A stretch of 64,000 bases of DNA from Fangia hongkongensis FSC776 = DSM 21703 (GTDB lineage: Bacteria > Pseudomonadota > Gammaproteobacteria > Francisellales > Francisellaceae). The stretch covers positions 186,145 to 250,144 of the forward strand of contig NZ_KB902239.1 of assembly GCF_000379445.1 (NCBI RefSeq), in the 5' to 3' direction. This document shows positions 53,380 through 62,313 of this stretch, in pieces. Positions within the stretch are counted from its first letter, which is position 1. Every line of letters begins with the position of its first letter. The notes under the pieces were generated by a model, which was given only the letters and a program-made list of their open reading frames with translations, did no database searches and was not told the origin of the DNA. The position numbers were made by a program, and so were the translations under genes.

Positions 53380-53922
53380 ATGGCAGTTTGTGAAATTATT
53401 CGTCTTGGCAATCCCGTATTGCGACAAAAAGCAAAGCCTTTTACAAAAGAGGAAATTTTAAAGCGTGAGACAAAAGCGCTTATTAAAGATATGGATGATA
53501 CTATGGCGGCTTTAGGTGGCATTGGCATTGCAGCGCCTCAAATAGGTATCTCTAAACAAGCTGCAATTATTGAGATTAAAAAAGACAATCCACGTTATAA
53601 AAATCTAAATGTGTCTGGTCGATATGTCATATTTAACCCGATTATTAGCATTGTTGATGATCAAAAAACGGGGTTTTGGGAGGGGTGTTTATCTGTTCCT
53701 GGAATAAGAGGCTGTGTTGAAAGAGCAAGTGCAATTAAAGTTGAGTATCTAGATGAAACAGCAAACGCGCAAAGTTTATATTTAGATGATTTTAGAGCAG
53801 TTGTCTTCCAGCATGAGCTTGACCATCTCTTCGGGGTAGTTTTTTTGGATAGAATTACGGATACAACAAAAATTGCCTTCCAAGAAGAGTTTGATCAGTT
53901 TATTTCACCAGCACAATCTTAA
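53380..53922 (+). CDS. def: Peptide deformylase
   Basis: Metalloenzyme that removes the formyl group from nascent proteins. 180 residues. The three motifs are complete: GIGIAAPQIG (about 49-58), EGCLSVPGIRG with the Cys metal ligand, and QHELDHLFG with the two His ligands and catalytic Glu. GGAG lies six bases before the ATG at 53380. The tail of 20 residues after the third motif is normal. It is usually next to fmt; no fmt is in view, so it may be a second deformylase. Confidence 0.95.
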   Translation: MAVCEIIRLGNPVLRQKAKPFTKEEILKRETKALIKDMDDTMAALGGIGIAAPQIGISKQAAIIEIKKDNPRYKNLNVSGRYVIFNPIISIVDDQKTGFWEGCLSVPGIRGCVERASAIKVEYLDETANAQSLYLDDFRAVVFQHELDHLFGVVFLDRITDTTKIAFQEEFDQFISPAQS

Positions 53923-54027
53923 GCAGACAATTGTTGTCAAAACACCATCAGTCATGTACATTAGTCAAGCTTTAAAATTGTAATTTCAAACAAATAAATG
54001 TATTGATAGTCTATAAAGGAGAAAGTA

Positions 54028-54381
54028 ATGAAAAAACTATTAGCAATTTTATCTTCTGTGTTATTGCTAAGCACAAGTGCGTTTGCTGCCGGTGAAGCCT
54101 CTGGTTCAGCAATGAGCTCAATTTTAATGTTGGTAGCCTTTTTTGCCATTTTTTACTTTTTGCTTATTCGCCCTCAAATGAAGCGTAATAAAGAGCAACG
54201 TAAAATGCTCTCTGAAATTGCGAAAGGAGATGAGGTGATGACAACTGGTGGTATCGTCGGCAAAATTGTTAAAGTTGGTGAGAATTATACTGAGCTTGAA
54301 ATCTCTGATAATGTGATTGTTAAAATTCAAAAAAGTGCTGTTTCTGGTGTGCTGCCAAAGGGAGCTGTGCAAACAAACTAA
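54028..54381 (+). CDS. yajC: Sec translocase accessory subunit YajC
   Basis: 117-residue inner-membrane protein of the SecDF-YajC complex. An N-terminal hydrophobic/signal-like stretch (LLAILSSVLLLSTSAFA) precedes the membrane helix SSILMLVAFFAIFYFLLIRPQMKRNKEQRKM, then the cytosolic domain GDEVMTTGGIVGKIVKV. The extra N-terminal signal segment is longer than in E. coli YajC (110 residues), so the protein may have a cleaved leader. Strong AAAGGAG site. It is followed by secD and secF in the conserved order. Confidence 0.95.
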   Translation: MKKLLAILSSVLLLSTSAFAAGEASGSAMSSILMLVAFFAIFYFLLIRPQMKRNKEQRKMLSEIAKGDEVMTTGGIVGKIVKVGENYTELEISDNVIVKIQKSAVSGVLPKGAVQTN

Positions 54382-54404
54382 TTTGGATAAGATAAGGTTT
54401 TATT

Positions 54405-56348
54405 ATGCTTAATCCCAGACAAAAAGTGGCAGTAAATAAGTATCCTGTTTGGAAATATCTTCTCATACTTGTAATCACTGTTTTGGCAATTTTATATGCG
54501 CTTCCGAATCTTTTTGGAGAGACGCCCTCACTGCAAATTTCACCGAAAGATGGCACAGTTAATGCAGCGCTTATCTCAAAGGTTGAAACGACACTTGAAA
54601 AAGACAAGGTTGAATATAGCTCATTAAAACAGGTCTCTGACACCGTTATTCAAGTTCGGTTTTCAGATGCCAATGAGCAGATCAAGGCAAGAGGCGTATT
54701 GCAAAAAGCAATTGGTGATAATTATATTGTTGCACTTAATATGGCTGCAAATACACCTAATTGGTTATTAGCACTTGGTGCAGAGCCAATGAATCTTGGA
54801 CTTGATCTTAGAGGTGGAATGTATCTTGTTTTGGAAGCAGATACGCAAACGGCTATTAATGCAAGATTAAATAACACCCTTGAGTCTATTTCAAATGGAC
54901 TAAAAGCTCAGGGAGTTGAGAAGCTTTCTGAAGTGAAAGCAACACAGCAAAAGAACATTGCTAAAGGCGTTGATGCACCTTTATCCTACAGTTCTGTGGG
55001 TTATGTGGCTATTAATTTTGCCTCTAGCTCAGAGCTTGATAAGGCCAAGGCGTATCTCAATGATACCTACAGCAAAACGCAAAACAATCAGCTTATATAT
55101 AGCTCTGTTGGAAATACACTAATCGTGAGCTTTAACTCTCAGCTGTTGATGCAAATCAAGCAAGAGGCAATCTCGCAGGTTGTGACTGTGATGCGAAATC
55201 GTATTAACGCACTTGGTGTGGCCGAGGCATCGGTTGCAGCATCAGGTGACTCGCGTGTGATCATTGAGCTTCCGGGGCTTCAAGATGCAACAAGAGCTAA
55301 GCAAATTCTAGGTGGGACTTCAACAGCGAGTTTCTATATTGTTAAGCCGGTATTGAATCGTTTGCAAACAGAAGAGCAGGGAATTAAGGTTTATCCGCTC
55401 ACAGCAAATGGCCAAACGATCTACTATCAACTAGAAGGTAATGCAGTTGCTGGAGGAAGCCAGATTGTCAATGCCTCTCCTGGTGTGGATCCACAAACAG
55501 GTCAGCCGATTGTTGCTGTGCAATTAAGCTCAGATGCATCGGGTCATTTTAGAGAAGTGACCAGTAAGAACATTAACAATTTGATGGGGGTGATGCTTGT
55601 TAACACCACCTATCAAAAAGAGATGGTTAATGGCAAAGAAGTTAATAAAGTTGATAAGAATGAAAAGCTAGTGAATGCCGCAACGATTCAATCAGCATTA
55701 GGGGCAAACTTCCAAATTACGGGCCTTGATCAAAGAGAGGCGAATAACCTTGCGCTTATGATTCGATCTGGCGCACTTCAAGTGCCTGTCCATATTGCTC
55801 AAGAGCAGCAAATTGGCCCAACGCTAGGGAAACAAAATATTGAGCAAGGTGTTATCTCAATTGTGGTTGCCTTGGTGTTGGTGATTTTATTTATGGCGAT
55901 TTATTATCATTTATTTGGTATTGTCGCTAATGTGGCATTGGTGCTTAATTTAATCTTGATTGTTGCTGTAATGTCTATTATTCCAGGTGCTACATTGACT
56001 TTGCCGGGTATTGCGGGCATTGTGCTGAACCTTGGGATGTCAATTGATGGTAATGTACTTATCTTCGAGCGGATTCGAGAGGAGCTAAGAAATGGCATGC
56101 CGGTGCAAAGTGCTATTCATGCCGGTTATGAAAGAGCATTTGGTACGATTCTTGACTCCAATGTGACGACATTAATTGTTGCGGTGATTTTATTTGCAAT
56201 TGGTACAGGTGCGGTTAAAGGCTTTGCAGTAACGTTGATTATCGGTATTATTACATCGATGTTCACAGCAGTGACAGTTTCTCGCGCAATGACCAACCTG
56301 ATTTATGGCTCTCGCCGAAATCTTAAAAAACTATCTATTGGGATATAG
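54405..56348 (+). CDS. secD: Protein translocase subunit SecD
   Basis: 647-residue RND-type membrane protein that uses the proton gradient to help complete preprotein export with SecF. One N-terminal helix (about 15-33), a large periplasmic domain containing the D1 motif GLDLRGGMYLVLE, and five C-terminal helices. VLNLGMSIDGNVLIFERIREELR carries the proton-relay Asp, and YERAFGTILDSNVTTLI is the conserved helix turn. It lies 23 bases after yajC and nine before secF. Confidence 0.97.
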   Translation: MLNPRQKVAVNKYPVWKYLLILVITVLAILYALPNLFGETPSLQISPKDGTVNAALISKVETTLEKDKVEYSSLKQVSDTVIQVRFSDANEQIKARGVLQKAIGDNYIVALNMAANTPNWLLALGAEPMNLGLDLRGGMYLVLEADTQTAINARLNNTLESISNGLKAQGVEKLSEVKATQQKNIAKGVDAPLSYSSVGYVAINFASSSELDKAKAYLNDTYSKTQNNQLIYSSVGNTLIVSFNSQLLMQIKQEAISQVVTVMRNRINALGVAEASVAASGDSRVIIELPGLQDATRAKQILGGTSTASFYIVKPVLNRLQTEEQGIKVYPLTANGQTIYYQLEGNAVAGGSQIVNASPGVDPQTGQPIVAVQLSSDASGHFREVTSKNINNLMGVMLVNTTYQKEMVNGKEVNKVDKNEKLVNAATIQSALGANFQITGLDQREANNLALMIRSGALQVPVHIAQEQQIGPTLGKQNIEQGVISIVVALVLVILFMAIYYHLFGIVANVALVLNLILIVAVMSIIPGATLTLPGIAGIVLNLGMSIDGNVLIFERIREELRNGMPVQSAIHAGYERAFGTILDSNVTTLIVAVILFAIGTGAVKGFAVTLIIGIITSMFTAVTVSRAMTNLIYGSRRNLKKLSIGI

Positions 56349-56357
56349 GAGCGAGTC

Positions 56358-57311
56358 ATGGAATTTTTTAAGAAAAAAACTGATTTTGATTTTATGGGTA
56401 TTCGCAAGTGGACAGCACTTGTATCGATTATTTTAATTGGTATATCCATTGCCTTTCTTGCTGTAAGAGGCCTGAATATGGGGCTTGATTTTACAGGCGG
56501 CTATCAAATTCAAGTAAACTATACACAAACGCCTTCTACCACGGATGTTACTAATCGCTTAAAGGGAGCTGGGCTCTCAGGCGCGCAGGTGACAACCTTC
56601 GGCTCAAGTGATAGCTTGATGATTAAGCTTCCAGTTGAGCAAAAAGGTAAAAATCAAGGCGCTATTAACCAAGATGGTGAGTCGGTGCAGCAAGCGCTAA
56701 AAGCAGAAGTATCTAAAGCACTAGGTACTCAAGCGACAGTTGCAAGCTTAAACTATATTGGTCCGCAAGTGGGTAAAGAGCTTGCGACAAATGGCTTATT
56801 GGCGCTGATCGTTGCCATGATTTGTATTGTCGGTTATATCGCATTTCGATTTGAAATGAAGTTTGCTTTAAGCGCTGGAATTGCATTAATCCATGACCCT
56901 ATTGTTATTTTGGGCGTATTCTCTGCATTTCAGTTAGAGTTTAACCTTATCACCTTAGCGGCAGTATTGGCAGTTATTGGTTTTTCACTGAATGATACGG
57001 TTGTTATCTATGACCGGGTTCGTGAAAACTTCCGTAAAATGCGAAAAGCAAGTGTGATTGAGGTTATCAATCGCTCTGTTAATGATACCTTATCACGTAC
57101 GATTATGACTTCAGGTTTAACGCTGCTTGTTGTCGTGGTGTTGTTCTTCTTTGGTGGTCCTTCACTACATGAGTTTTCATTGGCGCTTATTTTAGGTGTT
57201 ATTATTGGCACCTATTCCTCTATCTATGTGGCAGGTGTTTTAGCAGTGTTATTTGGCTTAAAACGTGAGTCTTTACTGCCAACCGCTAAAATTGAAGATG
57301 GTCGACCATAA
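56358..57311 (+). CDS. secF: Protein translocase subunit SecF
   Basis: 317-residue partner of SecD. N-terminal helix followed by the periplasmic GLDFTGGYQIQV motif, then five helices. VIGFSLNDTVVIYDRVRENFRKM holds the conserved Asp pair, then SVNDTLSRTIMTSGLTLLVV and FGGPSLHEFSLALILGVIIGTYSSIYV. Start ATG has GGAGCGAG upstream. Ends the yajC-secD-secF operon; no clear hairpin terminator follows. Confidence 0.97.
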   Translation: MEFFKKKTDFDFMGIRKWTALVSIILIGISIAFLAVRGLNMGLDFTGGYQIQVNYTQTPSTTDVTNRLKGAGLSGAQVTTFGSSDSLMIKLPVEQKGKNQGAINQDGESVQQALKAEVSKALGTQATVASLNYIGPQVGKELATNGLLALIVAMICIVGYIAFRFEMKFALSAGIALIHDPIVILGVFSAFQLEFNLITLAAVLAVIGFSLNDTVVIYDRVRENFRKMRKASVIEVINRSVNDTLSRTIMTSGLTLLVVVVLFFFGGPSLHEFSLALILGVIIGTYSSIYVAGVLAVLFGLKRESLLPTAKIEDGRP

Positions 57312-57366
57312 CTATAATTTCAGTTCTTTTATGCTTGCAAATAAGGATATTTGTTGAGCAAAACTA

Positions 57367-57375
57367 TGCTATAAT
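57367..57375 (+). promoter_or_regulatory. Extended -10 promoter element of rpoH
   Basis: TGCTATAAT with hexamer at 57370-57375, a perfect TGn-extended -10. No -35 at the right distance (TTGAGC at 57354 is too close). It lies 40 bases before the rpoH start. The leader is too short for the large RNA thermosensor fold of E. coli rpoH upstream of the start. Confidence 0.6.
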
Positions 57376-57414
57376 TCTTAACATTAAAACAATAATAAAG
57401 ATTTTGTATTCTCA

Positions 57415-58290
57415 ATGGGTAAAGAGCTTGTTGTAAAGAAAAACACCTTACCGATTCCTGCCTTATCAGATACCGATGGATTGGATAGTTATATTCGTTT
57501 TGCTAATAGTATTCCTATGTTAACTGAAGCGGAAGAAAAAGAGCTTGCAGAGCGATTACGTTATCAACAGGATATTGATGCGGCACAAGCGCTTATTATG
57601 GCGCATTTACGTTTTGTTATCAAAGTGGCACGTGGTTTTTCAGGCTATGGGCTGCCTATTACCGATCTCATTCAAGAAGGCAATATTGGTCTTATGAAAG
57701 CAGTGAGACGCTTTGACCCTGAGGTGGGTGTGCGTTTGGTTTCTTTTGCTGTACATTGGATTAAGGCTGAAATGCACGAGTATATTTTAAAAAACTGGCG
57801 CATTGTTAAAATTGCAACGACCAAATCACAAAGAAAACTCTTTTTTAACTTAAGAAGCAGTAAAAAGCGTTTTGGTTGGCTAAATGAAGAAGAAATTCAA
57901 GATGTCGCAAAAGAGCTTGGTGTTCAGCCAGAGACGGTTGTTGAAATGGAAAAGCGAATGAATGCTTATGATATGGCATTTGATGCGCCAATTGAAGAAG
58001 GGGATGATGCCAAGGCTTATCATCCATCTTTATATCTTGAAGATCAATCTAGAAATCCAGAAGCGTTGGTTGAAGATGATGATTTTGAACAGAAGACGCA
58101 AATAAAATTGCAAGAAGCCATTGATGAGTTAGATGAGAGAAGCCGTGATATTATTTTATCAAGATGGTTTTCAGACGAAAAAGCGACTTTACATGATTTG
58201 GCTGCAAAATATCAAATTTCTGCTGAGCGTGTTCGTCAGCTAGAAGAAAGTGCAATGGGAAGACTGAAATCTTCCGTTGCACATCTGTAA
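57415..58290 (+). CDS. rpoH: RNA polymerase sigma-32 (heat-shock) factor
   Basis: 291 residues. Region 2 reads [73 protein letters not shown]. The RpoH box [14 protein letters not shown] follows directly and is diagnostic. Region 4 [30 protein letters not shown]. Length close to E. coli RpoH (284). Directs transcription of chaperone and protease genes under heat stress. It ends one base before the convergent porin gene's stop. Confidence 0.97.
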   Translation: MGKELVVKKNTLPIPALSDTDGLDSYIRFANSIPMLTEAEEKELAERLRYQQDIDAAQALIMAHLRFVIKVARGFSGYGLPITDLIQEGNIGLMKAVRRFDPEVGVRLVSFAVHWIKAEMHEYILKNWRIVKIATTKSQRKLFFNLRSSKKRFGWLNEEEIQDVAKELGVQPETVVEMEKRMNAYDMAFDAPIEEGDDAKAYHPSLYLEDQSRNPEALVEDDDFEQKTQIKLQEAIDELDERSRDIILSRWFSDEKATLHDLAAKYQISAERVRQLEESAMGRLKSSVAHL

Positions 58291-58291
58291 A

Positions 58292-59578
58292 TTAGAAATA
58301 GGTATAGATATCTAGGGTAATCTCATTTGAGTGTTGATGTGTATAAGTGCGTAGATAGCCATACTCAAGGCTGACAAAATTATTTTTTGCAAACATCGGG
58401 CGGGTCACAAAAGCGGTGATTTCACTTTGAATGCCGTTTACTTCGGGTTCATTTGCTTCATTGCCCGGCATTGAAAATGGTATGTTTTGCGTGTTATATG
58501 CTTGTTGATATCCCAAAGAGAACTGTGTGTTTTTATGGTAAATCTCTGGTGAGACAGTTCCTTGTACATACCATGCACCTAAACGATTATTATTGCTGTA
58601 AGTTTCTTTTTTCGTTGTGCCTGCCCAGCCGACATTTAACAGGTAAATATCATATCCAGTGTAGCCTTCAAGGTTAACAACGCCATTTTGATTGTCATTG
58701 ACATGATTGCTGCTGGTAGGGTTATTTTGTACATTGCTGACAGCTCCCATGCCAGTGCCAATCCAGTTATACATGTAACCTGCATTTGCGCCATAGCTAA
58801 ACTTGCCACTTTCACCGTCATAAAAGCCGCTTAGCATGAAATCTGAGCTTTGTGTATTTGATTGAAAATAAGCAGCATTTAGATTAATCCCATCTTTATA
58901 AAAGCCAAGGTTGGCTGAAACGGTATTATGCCCTGGTCTAAAAAGAACTTGTGTAATGCCACCAATCCAAGGTCCACCGTTAGCAAAAGAGCCAAAGCTT
59001 AAGCGGTTTTTACCCACAGTTAAATAAACGGGGCTGCTATCCAAATTGCCGAAAGTAACAAATGCATCTCTAATAGATGGGTTTTCATAACTGGCGCCTG
59101 TAAAGGTCATATCAGCCTGTACAAGATGGCTTAAATTAGAGATAACATACAAGGAAGCCTCATTAATATAAATCCCTTTCCCTGATTGATAATTGCTGTT
59201 TTTAGTCGTGTTTAAGCTGTCACCCCACCATGCGGTTGCATCAGTTTCTAGCACGCCGCCAAAAGCAATGCTTTGATCAGGGAAAAGATTACGTACTTTT
59301 AAAAGAGAAATAGGAATTTTGCTGCTTGAATTCTCTCCAAAAGGCTTTGTTTTAGAAGCATCCCAAAAGAGATACTGCCCAAGATCAAGCTGATGATTAG
59401 TATTAGTGTTTGACTGAGTTTTAAGCTCTTTAGTTTGTTTTTGCTGAATATCAATCACTTTTTGTTGCAGTGCCTTTATTTGTGACTCAAGCGTATTAAT
59501 GTCAGTTGCCTGCGTCGTTGCAAAAGCAGATATAGATGTCCCCAAGCATAAGCTTATTGCTAGTGTTATTTTTCTCAC
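58292..59578 (-). CDS. LbtU/DUF3573-family outer membrane porin
   Basis: 428 residues from the GTG at 59578, preceded by GGGGGA; an ATG at 59602 adds eight residues without a good site. Signal peptide ends SAFA. Then a coiled coil (LESQIKALQQKVIDIQQKQTKEL), then a beta-barrel rich in aromatic-ended strands, ending in YTYF with the outer-membrane terminal Phe. Layout and wording (GQYLFWDASKTKPFGEN, NEASLYVISNLSHLVQADMTF, VYLTVGKNRLSFGSF) resemble the Legionella LbtU / Francisella FslE-FupA group (DUF3573), which import siderophore-iron without TonB. Iron or siderophore uptake is the likely role but not proven. A 15-base palindrome lies 100 bases upstream. Confidence 0.8.
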   Translation of the reverse strand: MRKITLAISLCLGTSISAFATTQATDINTLESQIKALQQKVIDIQQKQTKELKTQSNTNTNHQLDLGQYLFWDASKTKPFGENSSSKIPISLLKVRNLFPDQSIAFGGVLETDATAWWGDSLNTTKNSNYQSGKGIYINEASLYVISNLSHLVQADMTFTGASYENPSIRDAFVTFGNLDSSPVYLTVGKNRLSFGSFANGGPWIGGITQVLFRPGHNTVSANLGFYKDGINLNAAYFQSNTQSSDFMLSGFYDGESGKFSYGANAGYMYNWIGTGMGAVSNVQNNPTSSNHVNDNQNGVVNLEGYTGYDIYLLNVGWAGTTKKETYSNNNRLGAWYVQGTVSPEIYHKNTQFSLGYQQAYNTQNIPFSMPGNEANEPEVNGIQSEITAFVTRPMFAKNNFVSLEYGYLRTYTHQHSNEITLDIYTYF

Positions 59579-60025
59579 GTTTCCCCCTTTTTTTGTATTC
59601 ATTGAACTTGATACCAGCGCATCAAATTCCGCTTACATTTGCTTTTGTTTGTTCTTAAATCATTTGTACAAAATAGCCTTACATCAAATGTAAATAATAC
59701 TGCCACATAAAAATCAGCGAGCAAGGCTTATCTTGTATAGTGATTGAACATCTTGGAAATGTTATTTGTATCCCCAGTATCTAGTTTGAAATGAAAGAGC
59801 GTATGTGATAAATGAGAAAAAGTTATAGTCTTGATAAAAATATGTTATTGGTTTTTAGCGCTTTCTTTGATTTATAGTGAGATGGCTTCGTATTGGAGAG
59901 GGTTAAGACTTTAATTACACTCCCTTCCTAATGTGTTTTGGTTTTCTCTTTGATATGAAGCAAAATAGGATGCTTGAAGCTGGTTTAAAAGAAGACGGTA
60001 GGAGCTTTGGTGATAGTTTAATATC
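59579..60025. other. 447-base intergenic region between two minus-strand genes
   Basis: No gene recognised; AT-rich. It contains the palindromes at 59663-59672 (TTTGTACAAA) and 59679-59693 near the porin gene. The distal half (59700-60025) shows nothing I can name apart from a 72-codon frame overlapping the nuclease gene, which I regard as a shadow. Confidence 0.45.
59679..59693. promoter_or_regulatory. Palindrome upstream of the LbtU-like porin
   Basis: TTACAT-CAA-ATGTAA, a perfect 15-base palindrome about 100 bases before the porin start. A half-like TTACATTTG recurs at 59633-59641 and TTTGTACAAA lies at 59663-59672. It is not a recognisable Fur 19-mer. Candidate operator. Confidence 0.45.
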
Positions 60026-60838
60026 TCAATGATAAGAGACTCTCCACATTGGTGAGACAGTAGTTTTAAGTGCTGCGCTTTGTGATTCAGGGAGATTGTT
60101 GAAAAAATGAAGCCCTGTGCGCTGCTCAATTTCTTTCACAGAGACTCGATAATTTGCTACATTTTTCTTGCTCACATTTGCATTAGGCATGATAAAGGCA
60201 ATGTCTTTGTGCTGCTTTGGCGCGTAGATGATTTTAAAAAAGTACTCAGGAACGTAGATTTTATTTTTACCAATGCTTTTATGTGATTTGCTGTTTTTGA
60301 AAATTGGGCCGGTATAGACATAAACTTCTTGATACATGCGCGCCCAAAAGCGGACATCTTTCTCAAGCTCCGCCCAACCTTTACGGTTTAGCTGTGGTTT
60401 TTGAGGGGACATATTCGATAAATAGAATGACTGCTTGGCACTTGTTTTATCAAAGTCCATGGCGGCATAAGGGGCAAGGTGACCACGGTCATAGCCACTT
60501 TTGCGGTAATCTGAGAGCTCAGCGCGGTATGTTTTTGGCACTTCAAGATCAGGCTGGAACACATCATGTCTTTTAATGGTATGTGAAACAGAGTTTGCAC
60601 TTAGATGATAGGCGACCCAAGTCGGTTGTTTAGTAGTGTAATTGTATCCGACAAGGTAGCCCTCGCGGCATAAATATTGATTTATTTGGCCCTTAGGATT
60701 TCCATAGAGTAAAAAACCATGGCAGTATGATTTTGAAACAGGTGGGCTTGCAAGTGAAAAGCTATAAGCTGTTTGAGAAACTAAAAAGCTAATACTTAAC
60801 AGTACACACAAAAAAATAGATTTTAAACTGGCTTTCAT
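60026..60838 (-). CDS. Secreted DNA/RNA non-specific endonuclease (NUC1 family)
   Basis: 270 residues with a Sec signal peptide (cleavage near AYSFS, about residue 26). The beta-beta-alpha-metal active site is the DRGH motif D117-H120 (SGYDRGHLAPYAAMDFD). It is followed by the metal-ligand region YLSNMSPQKPQLNRKGWAELE with the Mg-binding Asn, and VYVYTGPIF. Expected to digest DNA and RNA outside the cell or in the periplasm, for nutrient scavenging or escape from extracellular traps. The final 'TVSPMWRVSYH' is typical of short family members. No immunity gene is adjacent. Confidence 0.93.
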   Translation of the reverse strand: MKASLKSIFLCVLLSISFLVSQTAYSFSLASPPVSKSYCHGFLLYGNPKGQINQYLCREGYLVGYNYTTKQPTWVAYHLSANSVSHTIKRHDVFQPDLEVPKTYRAELSDYRKSGYDRGHLAPYAAMDFDKTSAKQSFYLSNMSPQKPQLNRKGWAELEKDVRFWARMYQEVYVYTGPIFKNSKSHKSIGKNKIYVPEYFFKIIYAPKQHKDIAFIMPNANVSKKNVANYRVSVKEIEQRTGLHFFNNLPESQSAALKTTVSPMWRVSYH

Positions 60839-61010
60839 CAGATTGTTGCTTGGTGTTGGTTTATGTTTAGGCTAGTAATGGAATGTATTTGATTTTAGGG
60901 CAAAGTGCAATCATTAGGCGATCTTTTGTTATTATAACCTGATTGCGTTTTTACAATTTGATTGAATATAATGAGTGAAGTATAAAAGATCAGTAATTAA
61001 GGGGTGAGTG

Positions 61011-61532
61011 ATGCACTTTAAGACTATTTTGGATTTTTGGTTTCAGGAATTGACTGCCAATAAGTGGTATGTTAAAGATGAAAAAGTTGATAATGAAATT
61101 CGATCACGATTTTCAGATATTCATCAATCTGTTGCTCTCGGTGAATGTGCAAGTTGGCGTAAAACAGCGCATGGGTCATTAGCAGAGATTATTGTTCTAG
61201 ATCAGTTCTCGCGTAATATGTTTCGTGGAACAGAAAAGGCATTTTCCTATGACTCTATGGCGCTTGCATTAGCACAGTTTGCAAGATCAAAAGGCTTTCA
61301 GAAAAATCTAAATGATGTTGAGCGTCAATTTTTGCATATGCCGTTTATGCATAGTGAGTCTCCTATTATTCAAGAAGAATCGCTTCGTTTATTTGGAGAA
61401 GATAATAGCTATGCAGTTGACCATAAGGCAGTTATTGACCAGTTTGGTCGCTTTCCTCACAGAAATAATATACTGCAAAGAGAAAGTAGCGAAGAAGAGC
61501 TCAGTTATCTTGAGACGCATAGTGGCTGGTAA
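61011..61532 (+). CDS. DUF924 family protein
   Basis: 173 residues from the ATG at 61011 (AAGGGG six bases upstream; a GTG one codon earlier is also possible). The family signature is clear: ILDFWFQ near the N-terminus, LAEIIVLDQFSRNMFRGTEKAFSYDSMAL, ERQFLHMPFMHSESPIIQEESLRLF, and the C-terminal VIDQFGRFPHRNNILQRESSEEE. All-helical, TPR-like fold, probably cytosolic; function unknown. Stands alone between the nuclease and capsule genes. Confidence 0.9.
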   Translation: MHFKTILDFWFQELTANKWYVKDEKVDNEIRSRFSDIHQSVALGECASWRKTAHGSLAEIIVLDQFSRNMFRGTEKAFSYDSMALALAQFARSKGFQKNLNDVERQFLHMPFMHSESPIIQEESLRLFGEDNSYAVDHKAVIDQFGRFPHRNNILQRESSEEELSYLETHSGW

Positions 61533-61603
61533 TTGTTGCTCATTAGCTATTTGTTGCATCTTCTGCTAAAGCAGTTTATCAGTGTTTTTACAAGTTCACG
61601 TTA

Positions 61604-61632
61604 GCCTAGTAAATGCTAGGTGATTATTTTTT
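61604..61632 (+). terminator. Weak terminator after the DUF924 gene
   Basis: GCCTAG (61604-61609) pairs with CTAGGT (61616-61621, the outer pair G-U) around a six-base loop, followed by GATTATTTTTTA. Short stem, so a weak terminator. Confidence 0.45.
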
Positions 61633-61751
61633 ACGGCTCATATTTTTTGTTAAAAACATGTAAAAAGTGAGCTGAAAAACTGTGTAAAATGACTGATAGT
61701 AAATATTATGACTGAAAAAGTATGAATTTTGCGCTATTTGAAAAATAGCTA

Positions 61752-61779
61752 TTGAATAATGCGCGTTTAACACTACAAT
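61752..61779 (+). promoter_or_regulatory. Candidate promoter of the wzb-wza-wzc operon
   Basis: -35 TTGAAT (61752-61757), 16-base spacer, -10 TACAAT (61774-61779). The start would be about 60 bases before the wzb ATG. Confidence 0.5.
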
Positions 61780-61847
61780 CTACAGGTATAGAGAACCTAA
61801 GGTAATACTAGGCGTCAAGTGCGCTTGGAGAGGAGTGCTTAGTATCG

Positions 61848-62282
61848 ATGTTCAGGCAAGTTTTAGTAATTTGTGTCGGCAATATTTGCCGAAGCCCCGT
61901 TGCAGAGGAAATACTGAGAAAGCTATCACTAGCTGATAAGGTTGTTTCTGCCGGAATAGAAGGACTTTCAGGGGAGAGGGCTCACCCTTACGCAGTTGAG
62001 GTATCCAAAGAAAATGGAGTTGATTTATCTCATCATATTGCGCAAAAAGTACAAGTGAATCACATTAAAGATGCAGATTTAATTCTATGTATGGAAGAGG
62101 AGCATATTAGTGCGATTACTTCCATCTATCCTTATGCCTCAGGTAAGACATTTTTACTTGGGCATTGGGAGAATAAAAAAGAAATACATGATCCATATCA
62201 AAAGCCTAAGGAGGCTTTTATTACGATGTTTAACCACGTAGAGCTTTCAGCGATGGAGTGGGCAAAAAAGTTACAAGCATAA
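61848..62282 (+). CDS. wzb: Low-molecular-weight protein-tyrosine phosphatase (Wzb/Etp)
   Basis: 144-residue phosphatase that removes phosphate from the Wzc tyrosine kinase in capsule/exopolysaccharide export. The P-loop CVGNICRS with catalytic C9 and R15 is at the N-terminus. The general-acid Asp is in HDPYQKP near residue 115. The ribosome-binding GAGGAG is about 12 bases before the ATG, further than usual. The gene order wzb-wza-wzc is partly rearranged compared with E. coli wza-wzb-wzc, with Wzb first here. Confidence 0.92.
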   Translation: MFRQVLVICVGNICRSPVAEEILRKLSLADKVVSAGIEGLSGERAHPYAVEVSKENGVDLSHHIAQKVQVNHIKDADLILCMEEEHISAITSIYPYASGKTFLLGHWENKKEIHDPYQKPKEAFITMFNHVELSAMEWAKKLQA

Positions 62283-62313
62283 ATTAAAATAAAACTAAAA
62301 AGCTAGGGTGAAA

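Larger units (their letters stand above)
61533..61847. other. 315-base leader of the polysaccharide export operon
   Basis: Contains a weak hairpin with a T-run (61604-61632, possible terminator of the DUF924 gene), a sigma-70-like promoter at 61752-61779, and a long leader of about 60 bases. A 6-base inverted repeat ATACTA/TAGTAT brackets the GAGGAG ribosome-binding site region. I do not see a canonical JUMPstart/ops element. Confidence 0.5.

Noticed and set aside
57301-57414. rpoH mRNA thermosensor
   Set aside because: The leader after the predicted -10 is only about 40 bases and AT-rich; no stable fold seen by eye. Any thermosensor would have to be within the coding region.
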